DNA of 64,000 nt from Desulfatitalea sp. UBA4791 (GTDB lineage: Bacteria; Desulfobacterota; Desulfobacteria; Desulfobacterales; Desulfosarcinaceae), in contig DHGT01000015.1 of assembly GCA_002402905.1 (NCBI GenBank), positions 1 through 64,000 of the forward strand, in the 5' to 3' direction. A program made the translations under genes and the position numbers. Positions 26,239 through 35,910 of the stretch are shown here, one piece after another. The stretch's first letter is position 1, and each line of letters begins with the position of its first letter. Below the pieces are notes generated by a model that was not told the origin of the DNA, did no database searches, and saw nothing but the letters and a program-made list of their open reading frames with translations.

Positions 26239-27855
26239 ATGTCTAAGCCAGGGTTGCTGCTTGCCAAAAAACTGAGTTTTCATTCTAATCCACTAATTTT
26301 TCAACAGTCAGATTCCCTTGCCAGACGCCGCGCTCAGGACCGGCGACTGCTGCGCTTCGCACTCTTGATCGGCATGCTCTTTTTTGCATTCTGCTATCCT
26401 TCTCTGGTGCGGGCCGCCCAGGTCACCCTGGCCTGGGATGCCAACGATCCGGCGCCCGACGGTTATCGTCTTTACCAGCGCCAGGGAAGCAGTGCCTATG
26501 ATTACGAACAGCCGGCCTGGTCCGGCAGCGGCACCACCTGCACCATCAGCGATCTGAGCGACGGTTCCCAGTACCACTTTGTCGTCCGGGCGTATGTCGC
26601 CGATGCTGAAAGTGGAGACTCCAACGAAGTCTCCTATTATACAGAACCGGCCGAGCCCACACCGGTCAACAACGCACCGACCGCCCGGGCGGGTTCCGAC
26701 CAGACCCTCCTTGGTGGCACGATCGTCATGCTGGACGGCAGAATGTCGTCCGATCCGGACGGCGACAGCTTGAGTTATACCTGGTCGCAAACCGGCGGAC
26801 CCAGCGTTTCCTTATCGGGCCGCAATACCACCCAACCGACATTTACGGCACCAGCGGGAACCACCACCAACACCGTGTTGACCTTTCAGCTTATCGTAAC
26901 CGATCCCGGTGGTTTGAGCGACAGCGACACCTGCCGCATCACGATTCCGGCTGTGGTCGAAACGAACGACCCTCCCGTGGCCGAGGCCGGCACGAATCAA
27001 ACCGTGATTTCCGGTGCCGGTGTCACCCTGGACGGATCGGGGTCGACGGATCCCGAGGGGCAAACACTGACCTACCAGTGGCGCCAGACCAGCGGCACCG
27101 CGGTGCAGCTCGCCTCCGCTAACCGGGCCAGGGCCTCTTTTACCGCGCCACAAGTCAACGCCGGTCAACAGATGACATTGATCTTCGAACTGACGGTATC
27201 CGACGACCAGATGGTGACATGCACCGATACCTGTATCGTACAGGTCAATCCGGCGCCGGTGTCCGATCGTGACGGCGATGGTGTAGTGGATGGGCAGGAT
27301 GCGTTTCCCGACAACCCGTCCGAATGGATCGACACGGATGGCGACGGTGTCGGCAACAACACCGACCCGGACGATGACAACGACGGCATGCCCGACACCT
27401 GGGAAACTCAATATGGACTGAACCCGCTTGTGAATGATGCAGACGGCGACAGTGACCAGGACGGCCTCTCGAACGTCGAGGAGTACGAAAGTGGCAGCGA
27501 CCCGCTGAATCCCGAGGAGAATCAGGCTCCGGATCGCCCCCGCATCGTCTCGCCATCCAATGGCGCCACGGGGGTCAGCCTGCGGGCCAGAATCAGCGCC
27601 TCGGCCTTTTCCGATCCCGACAGCGGAGATAAGCATAAAAAATCTCAGTGGCGCATTGTCAACGCCTCGAACCAACGCGTGGTCATGGATATCCAAGCGT
27701 ACCGCTACCTGACCACCGTCTGGTTGCCCTATTTCCTCTTCGATCCGGGCAGAACCTACACTTGCCAGGTCAAATATTTCGACCAGAACGGGTTGGGCTC
27801 GGAATGGTCATCGGCCGTGTCGTTTACCACGGCCAGCAGCACCTACTGGCGGTGA
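26239..27855 (+). CDS. Secreted surface protein with FnIII, PKD/cadherin-like and calcium-binding repeats (frameshifted near its end)
   Basis: 538 residues from ATG 26239 (an in-frame GTG at 26221 is less likely). An N-terminal signal anchor (LLRFALLIGMLFFAFCYP) is followed by a fibronectin-III domain (about 60-140), two Ig/PKD-like repeats of the NNAPTARAGSDQTLLGG and PPVAEAGTNQTVISG type (about 145-345), then Asp-rich thrombospondin-3-like calcium repeats (SDRDGDGVVDGQDAFPD, DTDGDGVGNNTDPDDDND, about 345-430) and a beta domain. The frame ends at TGA 27853-27855, but the next frame continues the protein (27851-28132). Exported, possibly surface-anchored; ligand unknown. Confidence 0.8.
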   Translation: MSKPGLLLAKKLSFHSNPLIFQQSDSLARRRAQDRRLLRFALLIGMLFFAFCYPSLVRAAQVTLAWDANDPAPDGYRLYQRQGSSAYDYEQPAWSGSGTTCTISDLSDGSQYHFVVRAYVADAESGDSNEVSYYTEPAEPTPVNNAPTARAGSDQTLLGGTIVMLDGRMSSDPDGDSLSYTWSQTGGPSVSLSGRNTTQPTFTAPAGTTTNTVLTFQLIVTDPGGLSDSDTCRITIPAVVETNDPPVAEAGTNQTVISGAGVTLDGSGSTDPEGQTLTYQWRQTSGTAVQLASANRARASFTAPQVNAGQQMTLIFELTVSDDQMVTCTDTCIVQVNPAPVSDRDGDGVVDGQDAFPDNPSEWIDTDGDGVGNNTDPDDDNDGMPDTWETQYGLNPLVNDADGDSDQDGLSNVEEYESGSDPLNPEENQAPDRPRIVSPSNGATGVSLRARISASAFSDPDSGDKHKKSQWRIVNASNQRVVMDIQAYRYLTTVWLPYFLFDPGRTYTCQVKYFDQNGLGSEWSSAVSFTTASSTYWR

Positions 27856-28132
27856 AGTCGATGACAGCACCCCATGGGTGACCATGACCAGCGACGGCGA
27901 CTACCCGGATTGCAGTGAAGGGGTCGTTCACCAGACAGACGGCAGCATCGTCAGGCAACTCACCGACGGTGGCGAAGATGACCTCGACGGCGTGGCCAAC
28001 GGCATCATCATCGACGCCGTAGGACCGCGCGCGCTGTCCAGCGACGACCAAAGCCTGGATAACGGTACGGCCTCATCTTCATCGGGTGGCGGCGGGGGTG
28101 GGGGCTGTTTTATACGGTCATTGCTGAAATGA
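27851..28132 (+). pseudogene. Frameshifted C-terminal part of the surface protein (choice-of-anchor U type)
   Basis: In the frame starting GGT GAA at 27851 the sequence reads GEVDDSTPWVTMTSDG and continues to DGGEDDLDGVANGIIIDA, which matches the choice-of-anchor U domain pattern, then a Ser/Gly-rich linker with seven Gly followed by CFI. In related proteins this Gly-Cys tail continues as CFIATAAYGS; here it ends CFIRSLLK. The open frame upstream (26239-27855) stops exactly where this one begins, so a one-base frame change near 27848-27852 separates the sorting tail from the protein. Could be a real lesion or a sequencing error. Confidence 0.7.
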
Positions 28133-28205
28133 GTCGGCCAAGGGGCCGGCAGGCCTGAAAAAAGTGCCGGTCCCTAAGATTTCGGATGTGCCTGCGCCGA
28201 AAACA

Positions 28206-28259
28206 ATGCGGGTCCTGATCATTCACATGGGGTGGTGGTTCGGGCCCGCATTCTTTTTG
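28206..28259 (+). terminator. Rho-independent terminator after the surface-protein gene
   Basis: AATGCGGGTCC (28206-28216) pairs with GGGCCCGCATT (28243-28253) and is followed by CTTTTT. The loop is long (26 nt) but contains no alternative stem. Confidence 0.65.
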
Positions 28260-28312
28260 CCAAAAGCGCAGGAACTCGCCGATACCTCACAGATGCCGAC
28301 AATCGGCTCGAC

Positions 28313-30304
28313 TCACTCTTTGGCGGATAGGTAGGTCTTCAGATTCACGCGCTTGTTCTTGAGTCCGAGCTTGTTTCGAATGCTGTTGCGGAAAGACTCG
28401 ACCGTACGGGGGGAAATGTTGAGCATGCGAGCGGTCTCTTTCGTCGTCTTTCCCTTTCGAATCAGGTTGGCCACTTTCAACTCGCCGGGTGAAAAGATGT
28501 AATATTTGGCAGATAATTCGGGCATGGGCGAGCCGATGACATCATTCAAGTTGGTCCGGATCACATCCAGCAGCTGCTGCTGTGCCGCACTCAGTTCACT
28601 GCTCTTCAGTCGATCGATGTAAGGTTCGATCAACTGAACCAGGTTGACCCTGATATTTTCCTCGGATAGCAGGCGATCTTCATTGCGTTTGTCCAGCAGA
28701 ACCCGCATGGCCGTATTCATCTCTTCCAGGCGTGCGGTCTTGCCGCGCAGCTCAAGTTCGGTCTGTTTGCGCAGCGCCACCTCTTCACGCAGTTTCTGGT
28801 TGGCCAGGGTCAGTTCCCGGGTGCGCTCCTCGACCAGGGACTCCAGCCGGAGACGGTAATTGGCCAGCTCCTCCTGGGCCTTTTTCTGCTCGGTAATGAC
28901 ATGAACGACCACATTGGCTCCCCAGATTTTTCCCTCCCTATAGAGGTGACGGATGTGGAACTGGCCCCACTGCGCCTCGCCGTCCTTGGTTTTGATCTCG
29001 AATTCGACATTTTCCGAAATCGGCTGACCCGCCTGCAGGTCCTGCATGCGCTGTTGCAGCAGATGAAGACTGGCGGGCGTCAGGATCTGGTCCGCGCGCA
29101 TGTTTAAGAGTTCTTGTTCCGTATATCCCGTCGCCCGGCACACTTCGTCATTGACCTTGACGAACCGCTGGTTTTCCAGATCCACCTGGTAAATGGCGGT
29201 CGGGGACAACTGAAACAGCTGATAGATGAGGGCCTGGCTTTCATCCAATTCACGTGAAATATCAAGCCTTTCCTTCCACTGGGCAATGATTCCGGAAATG
29301 GCCATGAAGGTCTCAAGATCCTCCTGGTCACACTTGAAGGGGCCATGGTGCATGTGCATGGCAAGCATGCCGAAACATTGCCGCTCGTTACAAATGGGCA
29401 ACACCAGGAAAGCGGCCATCTCGTTTTTCCACATCACGGCCTGGCTGGCTTCGTCCGTTAAAAGAGCTGCATTCTCGCACAGAAAAGGTTTGCGACTGTC
29501 TATCACTTCGCGAATGACCGGCATCGAATAGAAGTCGAAGAATGCATCCTCGCCGCTATTCGGGATCAATCGATCGCTCCGCCAGTATGACCTGTGGGGT
29601 GTAAAGGTATAGCTGCCGGCATCGAACCAGAAGATGTGGGCCTCATCGACTTCAAGCGCGCGGCCCAGCTCCCCGAGGCAATCATCGAGAAAGGAGACTT
29701 CGTTGGTGGAAATGGCCGCAGCCGAAACAGCGGCAAGCAGTTTTTCATGCGCTCTTTTACGCTCTATCTGACGCGCCAACCGCCGCCGATCCATCACCAG
29801 GCCGAAAATATGGGCTGTAGATATCAGGGCCTGGCGTTGGATATCGTCGAAATCACGAGGGCGCTGATCAAATACTGCCAGGGCCCCGATCACCTGGCCG
29901 TTCTGACGGATCGGCGCCCCGAGACAGGCCTTTAATTGGAATCGCTTCACATCCGGATCCGAATCCAGATAGCCGGTTTGCATCAAATCCGGATAAGCCG
30001 CCAGGGGCTTATTTGACCTGACGAATTCTTCATAGCACAGGCAACCTCCGAGCCGCCCACTCGTGGGAAAACCGTCCGGCAACGCGAGGCCCTGCTCGAT
30101 GATGTACCGACCGCTTTTCACCTCAAACCGCATAAACAGGGCGAATGCACCTTGTACCATGCGCAAAAGAAATGACAGCGCCATGGCATCGTTCGGGTGG
30201 CTATCGCCGCATATCCTATTCAACAGGTCGCTCCAATCCCAATGCGCACACCCGGCATCTGTTTCACGATCGCGGTTCGCATCGATTTGAGAAAACTCCG
30301 GCAT
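28313..30304 (-). CDS. Cytoplasmic sensor-regulator: GAF-GAF-PAS-coiled coil-LuxR helix-turn-helix
   Basis: 663 residues from ATG 30304, chosen for GGAGAGGG 8 nt upstream; a longer in-frame start at 30406 lacks a site. GAF-like domains at about 35-190 and 195-345 (GAPIRQNGQVIGALAVF; FLVLPICNERQCFGMLAMHM), PAS at about 360-480 (SPTAIYQVDLENQRFVKVND), a helical coiled coil with VEERTRELTLANQKLREEV, and a C-terminal LuxR-type domain (FSPGELKVANLIRKGKTTK, MLNISPRTVESFRNSIRNK). No kinase or receiver domain: a one-component transcription regulator. Target genes unknown; neighbours are the surface protein and a small membrane protein. Confidence 0.85.
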   Translation of the reverse strand: MPEFSQIDANRDRETDAGCAHWDWSDLLNRICGDSHPNDAMALSFLLRMVQGAFALFMRFEVKSGRYIIEQGLALPDGFPTSGRLGGCLCYEEFVRSNKPLAAYPDLMQTGYLDSDPDVKRFQLKACLGAPIRQNGQVIGALAVFDQRPRDFDDIQRQALISTAHIFGLVMDRRRLARQIERKRAHEKLLAAVSAAAISTNEVSFLDDCLGELGRALEVDEAHIFWFDAGSYTFTPHRSYWRSDRLIPNSGEDAFFDFYSMPVIREVIDSRKPFLCENAALLTDEASQAVMWKNEMAAFLVLPICNERQCFGMLAMHMHHGPFKCDQEDLETFMAISGIIAQWKERLDISRELDESQALIYQLFQLSPTAIYQVDLENQRFVKVNDEVCRATGYTEQELLNMRADQILTPASLHLLQQRMQDLQAGQPISENVEFEIKTKDGEAQWGQFHIRHLYREGKIWGANVVVHVITEQKKAQEELANYRLRLESLVEERTRELTLANQKLREEVALRKQTELELRGKTARLEEMNTAMRVLLDKRNEDRLLSEENIRVNLVQLIEPYIDRLKSSELSAAQQQLLDVIRTNLNDVIGSPMPELSAKYYIFSPGELKVANLIRKGKTTKETARMLNISPRTVESFRNSIRNKLGLKNKRVNLKTYLSAKE

Positions 30305-30509
30305 GGGCCACCCTCTCCATTGATATGGGATCAACTCCGCAGATGCTCCATTTGCCTGTTCTGGAGGCACCGTGACGTGCAGTTTTTTTATGGAGGCTGC
30401 CCCCAAATGTCAACAGTGCACCTCCGCCCCTTGATCCGATCCGCCGTTTATGAAATAGTGCCCCTTCATCAATCGCTTTCCCCGTGGGGAATCAGGGACG
30501 AGGAGAATT

Positions 30510-30776
30510 TTGTTCAACACATTCAAACAGGCCGCCCTGCTGCTCATCAGCCTTTTTTTCCTGTTGTTCGGCATCCAGGTTCTCAGGTCTGCCTATAGAC
30601 TGAACGATCCATTTGCTTTCGTGATGACCTTTTTTGCCTCCAACCTGATGATTCTGATCAGCGCTGCCTTGGGCTTGGGTTTTGCCTTGAAAATCATCAG
30701 GGCGGTTCGAAACAATTCACGGCCGTCACTGCCCCATCGGAATTCCGGCGATACCGGGCCTGAAGATGGCGTTTGA
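30510..30776 (+). CDS. Small two-helix membrane protein
   Basis: 88 residues from TTG 30510, with GAGGAG 5 nt upstream (30499-30504). Two hydrophobic helices (AALLLISLFFLLFGIQVL at about 8-25 and ASNLMILISAALGLGFAL at about 43-60) and a polar C-terminal tail. No family recognised. The gene stands alone, divergent from the LuxR-type regulator, about 250 bp before dapL. Confidence 0.55.
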   Translation: MFNTFKQAALLLISLFFLLFGIQVLRSAYRLNDPFAFVMTFFASNLMILISAALGLGFALKIIRAVRNNSRPSLPHRNSGDTGPEDGV

Positions 30777-30950
30777 TATTCCGGATTTTGAACCGACGCG
30801 CCATTCGATGCAATCGTTCAACGTATGGCATGGGTATTGACCTCGACGTAAATTTTGAATATCCAGGCGTTTCGCACCGCCCTGACTTTGACCGGAGACT
30901 TTGACCGGAAACCAGCGCAGGGCGGAGAGCGTGACCCCATGCGCATAACT

Positions 30951-30997
30951 GGTGTCCGTTCACAAATAGGCCAATTGGCCATTTGTGGATGGGCACT
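30951..30997. repeat. Short inverted-repeat element (coreless copy of the 40771-40915 element)
   Basis: CACAAAT - AGGCCAATTGGCC - ATTTGTG (30961-30987) flanked by GGTGTCC and GGGCACT. It matches the two ends of the element at 40771-40915 joined without the middle part. It ends 30 bp before dapL, the same relative position as the other copy before iorA. Confidence 0.6.
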
Positions 30998-31027
30998 GAC
31001 GATCACGATCAACCACGGTGGAACAAG

Positions 31028-32251
31028 ATGATTCGAATCAATGAAAATTTTCTAAAACTCCAGGCCAGTTACCTTTTTGCCAACATCGCCAAGCGGGTTG
31101 ACGCCTTCCAGGCGCAGCATCCCGACCAATCGATCATTCGACTGGGCATCGGTGATGTGACCCGCGCCCTGCCCCAGGCCTGTATCGCGGCCATGCATAA
31201 AGCCGTGGATGAAATGGCCACAGACAGCACGTTCAGAGGGTATGGGCCCGAGCAGGGATATGCTTTTTTGCGTGAAAAAATCGCTCTCCACGATTTTCAA
31301 AACCGTGGCGCCAGGATCGAGGCGGACGAGATTTTCATCAGCGACGGCGCCAAATGCGACACCGGCAACATGCAGGAGCTCTTCGCCACCGACATTCGGG
31401 TGGCCATACCCGATCCGGTCTACCCGGTCTATGTGGACACCAACGTCATGGCCGGACGCACCGGTCGATTCCAGGACGATCGTTACGACGGGCTAGTCTA
31501 CCTGCCGTGCGACGAAAACAACGATTACGTTCCCCAGCTGCCCGAGGAGCGGGTGGATCTGATCTACCTTTGCTTCCCCAACAATCCCACCGGTGCGACT
31601 ATCCGCAAGGACCAGTTGAAGCAGTGGGTCGACTATGCCCGCGCCAACAAAGCCCTGATCCTTTTCGATGCGGCCTACGAGGCCTTTATCCAGGACGATG
31701 AACTGCCCCATTCCATCTATGAAATCGAAGGTGCCCGCGAGGTTGCCATCGAATTCCGCAGCTACTCCAAAACCGCCGGGTTTACCGGCACCCGCTGTGC
31801 GTATGTCGTGGTTCCAAAGGAGTGCAGGGCTTTCACTTCCGACGGAAGGGAAATGGCTATCCACGGCCTGTGGAACAGGCGCCACTCGACCAAGTTCAAC
31901 GGTGTATCCTATCCGGTGCAGCGCGCGGCCGAGGCGATCTACTCGGACGAAGGACAAGCCCAGGTCAGGGCATTGATCGACGGCTACATGAAAAATGCCG
32001 CCTTTATCCGACAATCCTTCCAGGCATTGGGATTCGATTGCGTGGGCGGCGAAAATTCCCCCTATGTGTGGATCAACGGGCGGCGCGACTCATGGGCCTT
32101 TTTCGACCTGCTGCTCAGCGAAGCGGGGGTGGTCTGCACCCCGGGCGCTGGATTCGGAAAATGCGGGCAGCACTACATCCGCATCAGTGCCTTCAACAGC
32201 TTCGAAAATGTCGAAAAAGCGATCACCCGTATCCAGAATGTTCTCAGCTAA
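31028..32251 (+). CDS. dapL: LL-diaminopimelate aminotransferase
   Basis: 407 residues from ATG 31028. A fold-type I aminotransferase of the DapL family: SYLFANIAKRV, IIRLGIGDVTRALP, FRGYGPEQGY, FISDGAKCDTGN, the pyridoxal-phosphate lysine in SYSKTAGFTGTR near residue 248, and a C-terminal FGKCGQHYIRISAF. It converts tetrahydrodipicolinate directly to LL-diaminopimelate in lysine/peptidoglycan synthesis, bypassing the succinylase route. Followed 12 bp later by lysA: a lysine operon without dapF in between. Confidence 0.95.
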   Translation: MIRINENFLKLQASYLFANIAKRVDAFQAQHPDQSIIRLGIGDVTRALPQACIAAMHKAVDEMATDSTFRGYGPEQGYAFLREKIALHDFQNRGARIEADEIFISDGAKCDTGNMQELFATDIRVAIPDPVYPVYVDTNVMAGRTGRFQDDRYDGLVYLPCDENNDYVPQLPEERVDLIYLCFPNNPTGATIRKDQLKQWVDYARANKALILFDAAYEAFIQDDELPHSIYEIEGAREVAIEFRSYSKTAGFTGTRCAYVVVPKECRAFTSDGREMAIHGLWNRRHSTKFNGVSYPVQRAAEAIYSDEGQAQVRALIDGYMKNAAFIRQSFQALGFDCVGGENSPYVWINGRRDSWAFFDLLLSEAGVVCTPGAGFGKCGQHYIRISAFNSFENVEKAITRIQNVLS

Positions 32252-32263
32252 GGAGCGTTTTAC

Positions 32264-33529
32264 ATGCCGATGAGCCCCTCTTTTCGTGACCGACTTTTCC
32301 CTCTCCTTCCGGAGATCGCCGACCGATTCGGCACCCCTTTCCATATCTATGACGAAACGGGGATCCGGGAAACCGGGGATCGGCTCAAAAAAGCCTTCGG
32401 CCGCCTGGAAGGCTTTAAAGAATATTACGCCGTGAAAGCGCTTCCCAATCCACACATTCTGCGGATCATGCGGGACATGGGGTTCGGTTTCGACTGCAGT
32501 TCTGCCCCTGAACTGACCTTGGCACGACAGGTGGGCAGCTACGGTGAGGACCTCATGTTCACCTCCAACAACACCAACCAGGAGGAATTCGCAGCTGCCC
32601 AGGTTCAGGGCGGCTGTCTCCTGAATCTCGACGACATCTCTCTGGTCGCCAAGGTGCCGGTGATGCCCGAAACCATTTGTTTCCGTTACAATCCGGGTCC
32701 CCGGCGCAGCGGCAACAGCATCATCGGCAATCCGGTGGAGGCCAAATACGGCGTGGCCCACCATCAATTGATCGATGCCTATCGGCAAGCCATAGACAGG
32801 GGGGCCAAACGTTTCGGCCTGCACACCATGCTGGCCTCCAATGAACTCAATTACGCCTATATGGTCCAAACCGTTGAGATGCTGCTGGATGTGGCCCGCT
32901 GGGTGACCGAAGAGCTGGGCATCCACTTCGAATTCCTCAACATGGGCGGCGGGCTGGGCATCCCCTACCGCCCCGAAGACCGTCCTTTCGATCTGACGTC
33001 CATGGCCAACGACATCGTGGTGCTGTTGGAGGCATTTGAAACGAGCGAGGGCTATCGTCCCAAACTCTATATGGAAAGCGGCCGATACATGACCGGTCCC
33101 CATGGCGTACTGGTGGTTCGGACGATCAATCGCAAAGAGATCTATCGCACCTACGTCGGGGTGGACGCCTCCATGTCCGCCCTGATGCGCCCTGCCATGT
33201 ACGGCGCCTACCACCACATCGAGGTCCCGGGTAAATCCGAGTCCGCCGGAACCGAAACCGTGGATGTGGTCGGTTCACTTTGCGAGAACAACGACAAGTT
33301 CGCCATCCAGCGAACCTTGCCGCGTATCGATGTGGAAGATCTGCTCGTCATCCAGGATACCGGCGCACACGGCCATGCCATGGGATTCAACTACAACGGG
33401 AAGCTGCGGCCCAAAGAGTTGCTTTTCCACAGCGACGGCGAAGTCGAACTGATCCGCCGCGCCGAAACGGAACAAGACTATTTTGCGACCCTGCAATTCG
33501 AACCGCAGCGTTTCAGCTCCGGCAAGTGA
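32264..33529 (+). CDS. lysA: Diaminopimelate decarboxylase (fold-III PLP enzyme)
   Basis: 421 residues. The PLP lysine is Lys58 in YYAVKALPNP; the glycine-rich phosphate loop is NMGGGLGIPY near residue 230; the second active-site Cys lies in GSLCENNDKF and the Tyr in the ALMRPAMYGAYHH block. Ribosome-binding site AAGGAG at about 32251-32256. It makes lysine from meso-DAP and is coupled to dapL. The family also includes carboxynorspermidine decarboxylases, but length, motifs and context favour LysA. Confidence 0.9.
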   Translation: MPMSPSFRDRLFPLLPEIADRFGTPFHIYDETGIRETGDRLKKAFGRLEGFKEYYAVKALPNPHILRIMRDMGFGFDCSSAPELTLARQVGSYGEDLMFTSNNTNQEEFAAAQVQGGCLLNLDDISLVAKVPVMPETICFRYNPGPRRSGNSIIGNPVEAKYGVAHHQLIDAYRQAIDRGAKRFGLHTMLASNELNYAYMVQTVEMLLDVARWVTEELGIHFEFLNMGGGLGIPYRPEDRPFDLTSMANDIVVLLEAFETSEGYRPKLYMESGRYMTGPHGVLVVRTINRKEIYRTYVGVDASMSALMRPAMYGAYHHIEVPGKSESAGTETVDVVGSLCENNDKFAIQRTLPRIDVEDLLVIQDTGAHGHAMGFNYNGKLRPKELLFHSDGEVELIRRAETEQDYFATLQFEPQRFSSGK

Positions 33530-33912
33530 TCGGCCCCGAAAAAGCCCTGATCAGCGTATATGGGGCGATATAAAATCGCCGCAAATCGTATGATTAGGCA
33601 GTTGACGGCCAGCCCAAACAGGATTATGGTTAAGCATCTAAAAAAGATAAGCGAACACCACCGAAAACACAAAGTTCATCGTCCTGCGCGAAGCAGTAGG
33701 ATCGGCACTCAAGTAATCCCTGGTTACGGCCGATAAAGACGACGTACAAAAAAACCGCACCGATGCATCGCACCCTTCTTTGTTTTTAAACAAACGCGTC
33801 GTGTCAACATCCTGAAGATTGATCGCTAATGAGGACATACGCACGAACGAGAGGAGTCCGAATTGTATCTGGCGCATCGGTGACCACTGGGTCAGTTTAA
33901 GGAGACACAACA
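33530..33912. other. Intergenic gap after lysA
   Basis: 383 bp without a supported gene. A small hairpin GGCGAT-ATAAA-ATCGCC (about 33564-33580) lacks a T-run and is a weak terminator candidate. The ribosome-binding site TAAGGAGAC of the next gene is at the right end. No promoter could be assigned with confidence. Confidence 0.4.
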
Positions 33913-34611
33913 ATGGATGATTTTTTGCACAACCTGCGCAGCGGCAAACTCAAACAGTCGGATCGTTCCAACCGGCCCTATGGCGATCAGCAGTACAAAG
34001 GCGGTTCGCGGCGCAACGTCATGGATCGGCGCAAAGGCCATTTCGACAACAAAGAGTCGTTCGAACGCATTCATGCTATTAAGGATGCGCTGGAACTGCT
34101 TGCCGACACGCAAAAACGCATGGCCGAGGCCTACGTGGAACGAACCAGGGCCGAAGAGCGCAAGGCCAGGGCCATGGAAGTCATGGCCAAGAGCCTGTAT
34201 CGTATCGCCAACCCCACCGCAGACGATGCAGACGAACTGTTCGCCCCTGCAGCACCGCCGGTCCAGGTCAAGGAGGCCGAAGCAAGGCCCGCGCCTGAGG
34301 CTTCCTATGACATGATCGAAGAAGAGACCGGCGTGGATTATGAAGACATCGATGAGGCGGACCTGCAAACCGAAACCGCAGAGGATGCGGCCGTCGATGC
34401 AGATCCAGATTCGGCGGAAGAGTCCCAGAACAAACTCTCTGATGATGACCGACAAGCCGTAAGCGATATCGTCAACCAGATGCGCACCGAAGGCAACAGC
34501 TGGGAAAACATCGCCCGCCACATCTCCTCAATGGGCTACCCCACCTTGTCTGGAAAAGGGCATTGGCGGGGAGCGATGGTCAAAAGTCTTCACGAAAAAA
34601 TGGTATCCTGA
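33913..34611 (+). CDS. Hypothetical protein, charged, with C-terminal helix-turn-helix-like segment
   Basis: 232 residues with a clear AAGGAGA site. The N-terminal 40 residues are basic and polar (RSNRPYGDQQYKGGSRRN); residues 50-110 form a long helix (KDALELLADTQKRMAEAYVE ...); 115-175 is an acidic, Ala/Pro-rich linker (VDYEDIDEADLQTETAEDAA). The C-terminus (IVNQMRTEGNSWENIARH, TLSGKGHWRGAMV) resembles the small helical module at the end of some recombinase and regulator proteins that reads WxxIAxxL...P...SGKGxW. Function unknown; could be a nucleic-acid-binding regulator. Stand-alone gene. Confidence 0.7.
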   Translation: MDDFLHNLRSGKLKQSDRSNRPYGDQQYKGGSRRNVMDRRKGHFDNKESFERIHAIKDALELLADTQKRMAEAYVERTRAEERKARAMEVMAKSLYRIANPTADDADELFAPAAPPVQVKEAEARPAPEASYDMIEEETGVDYEDIDEADLQTETAEDAAVDADPDSAEESQNKLSDDDRQAVSDIVNQMRTEGNSWENIARHISSMGYPTLSGKGHWRGAMVKSLHEKMVS

Positions 34612-34782
34612 CAAGGCCAATACCCGTGGCGGAGGAACGCCGAGCCCGCCCGGCCACCGACAGGCATCGGCAGTGATCCGAGCGTCCATTCGCCGGTTCC
34701 AAAGACCCGGCCGATCGATCCGGGAAGACAGCTGCGCGCAGATCGTTGGAGGATGACACGAAAACGGCGCCTGGATGGGATC

Positions 34783-35739
34783 CTATTCCTTCCAGGCGTG
34801 CCGGCAGTACCACTCGAAAGTTTTTTGCAGTCCTTCCGAAAAATCATGCACCGGTTGGAACCCCAACTGCTCTTTGGCCCGCTGAATGCTGGCCAATGAG
34901 TGGACGATATCTCCGGGGCGGGCGTCCGCATGTTCGGGCGACAGGCCACAGCCGGCCAATGCGGCTATCGAATGCCAGAGTGCATTGATTTCGACCGAGT
35001 TGCTGGTACCGATATTATAGACCCGGCCGGAAACGCTCTCATGGGTCGCTGCCAGGATATTGGCCTGAACCACATCCTTGACAAAAACGAAATCACGGGT
35101 CTGACGCCCGTCTCCGTAAATGATCGGCTGTTGGTTTTCCAGAGCCTTGCGCATGAAGATGGAGATGACCCCGGAATAGGGCGATGAGGGATCCTGGCGC
35201 GGCCCGTAGACATTGAAATAGCGCAGGCAAACCGTTTGCAGGTCATACATCCGGTGATAGAGTTCGGCATAAAACTCGTTGGTCAGCTTTTGGATCGCAT
35301 AGGGGCTCAGCGGTGCCGGGGCCATGGCCTCTGTTTTGGGCAATTGGGGGACATCGCCGTAAACGGCGCTGGAGCTGGCCAAGACCACTCGGCGCACCCC
35401 ATTTTGCCGGGCTGCCTCGAGAACCTTGATCGTACCCAAATCGTTAACGGCGGCCGACGTGACCGGCTGATGGATGGTTTGCGGCACAGAGACCACCGCG
35501 GCCTGATGAAAAACGGTATCGCACCCGCGAGCCGAGGAGGAGAGGACCTCTGGATCTTCGATGTCGCCTTCAACGAAGGCAATCCGTTCGCGGATGACAT
35601 CCAAATTGGCCAGGCGGCCGCTGGACAGATTGTCCAGAACGGTGACCTCACAGCCTTGCGCCACCAGCGCCTCTGCAATGTGGGAACCGATAAAACCCGC
35701 ACCGCCGGTCACCAACGCTTTGCCCAAAGTCAATGCCAT
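34783..35739 (-). CDS. NAD-dependent nucleotide-sugar epimerase/dehydratase (UDP-glucose 4-epimerase type)
   Basis: 318 residues, extended SDR family. NAD-binding VTGGAGFIGSHIA at about residues 9-21, catalytic Ser/Tyr/Lys as SSSAVYGD and SPYAIQK (YxxxK) around 120-152, and the substrate-side segments RYFNVYGPRQDPSSPYSG and YGDGRQTRDFVFVKDV. This GalE-like subgroup supplies UDP-sugars for surface polysaccharide. No other sugar gene is adjacent. Precise substrate not determinable from sequence. Confidence 0.85.
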   Translation of the reverse strand: MALTLGKALVTGGAGFIGSHIAEALVAQGCEVTVLDNLSSGRLANLDVIRERIAFVEGDIEDPEVLSSSARGCDTVFHQAAVVSVPQTIHQPVTSAAVNDLGTIKVLEAARQNGVRRVVLASSSAVYGDVPQLPKTEAMAPAPLSPYAIQKLTNEFYAELYHRMYDLQTVCLRYFNVYGPRQDPSSPYSGVISIFMRKALENQQPIIYGDGRQTRDFVFVKDVVQANILAATHESVSGRVYNIGTSNSVEINALWHSIAALAGCGLSPEHADARPGDIVHSLASIQRAKEQLGFQPVHDFSEGLQKTFEWYCRHAWKE

Positions 35740-35910
35740 GCATCTCTCCTTGAATAGGGTGAATCCACTGTTGCATCGAGCCCGCGCTTGTCTTTACCCT
35801 GCAATCGATAGTATGGCAATGATAAGGCGTCAATCATTTTTGCGGCGCCGTCCGACAGCGACTTTTTACATAGCCATCATGTTTACCATCAGCGCGGATA
35901 TGGACCGAGC

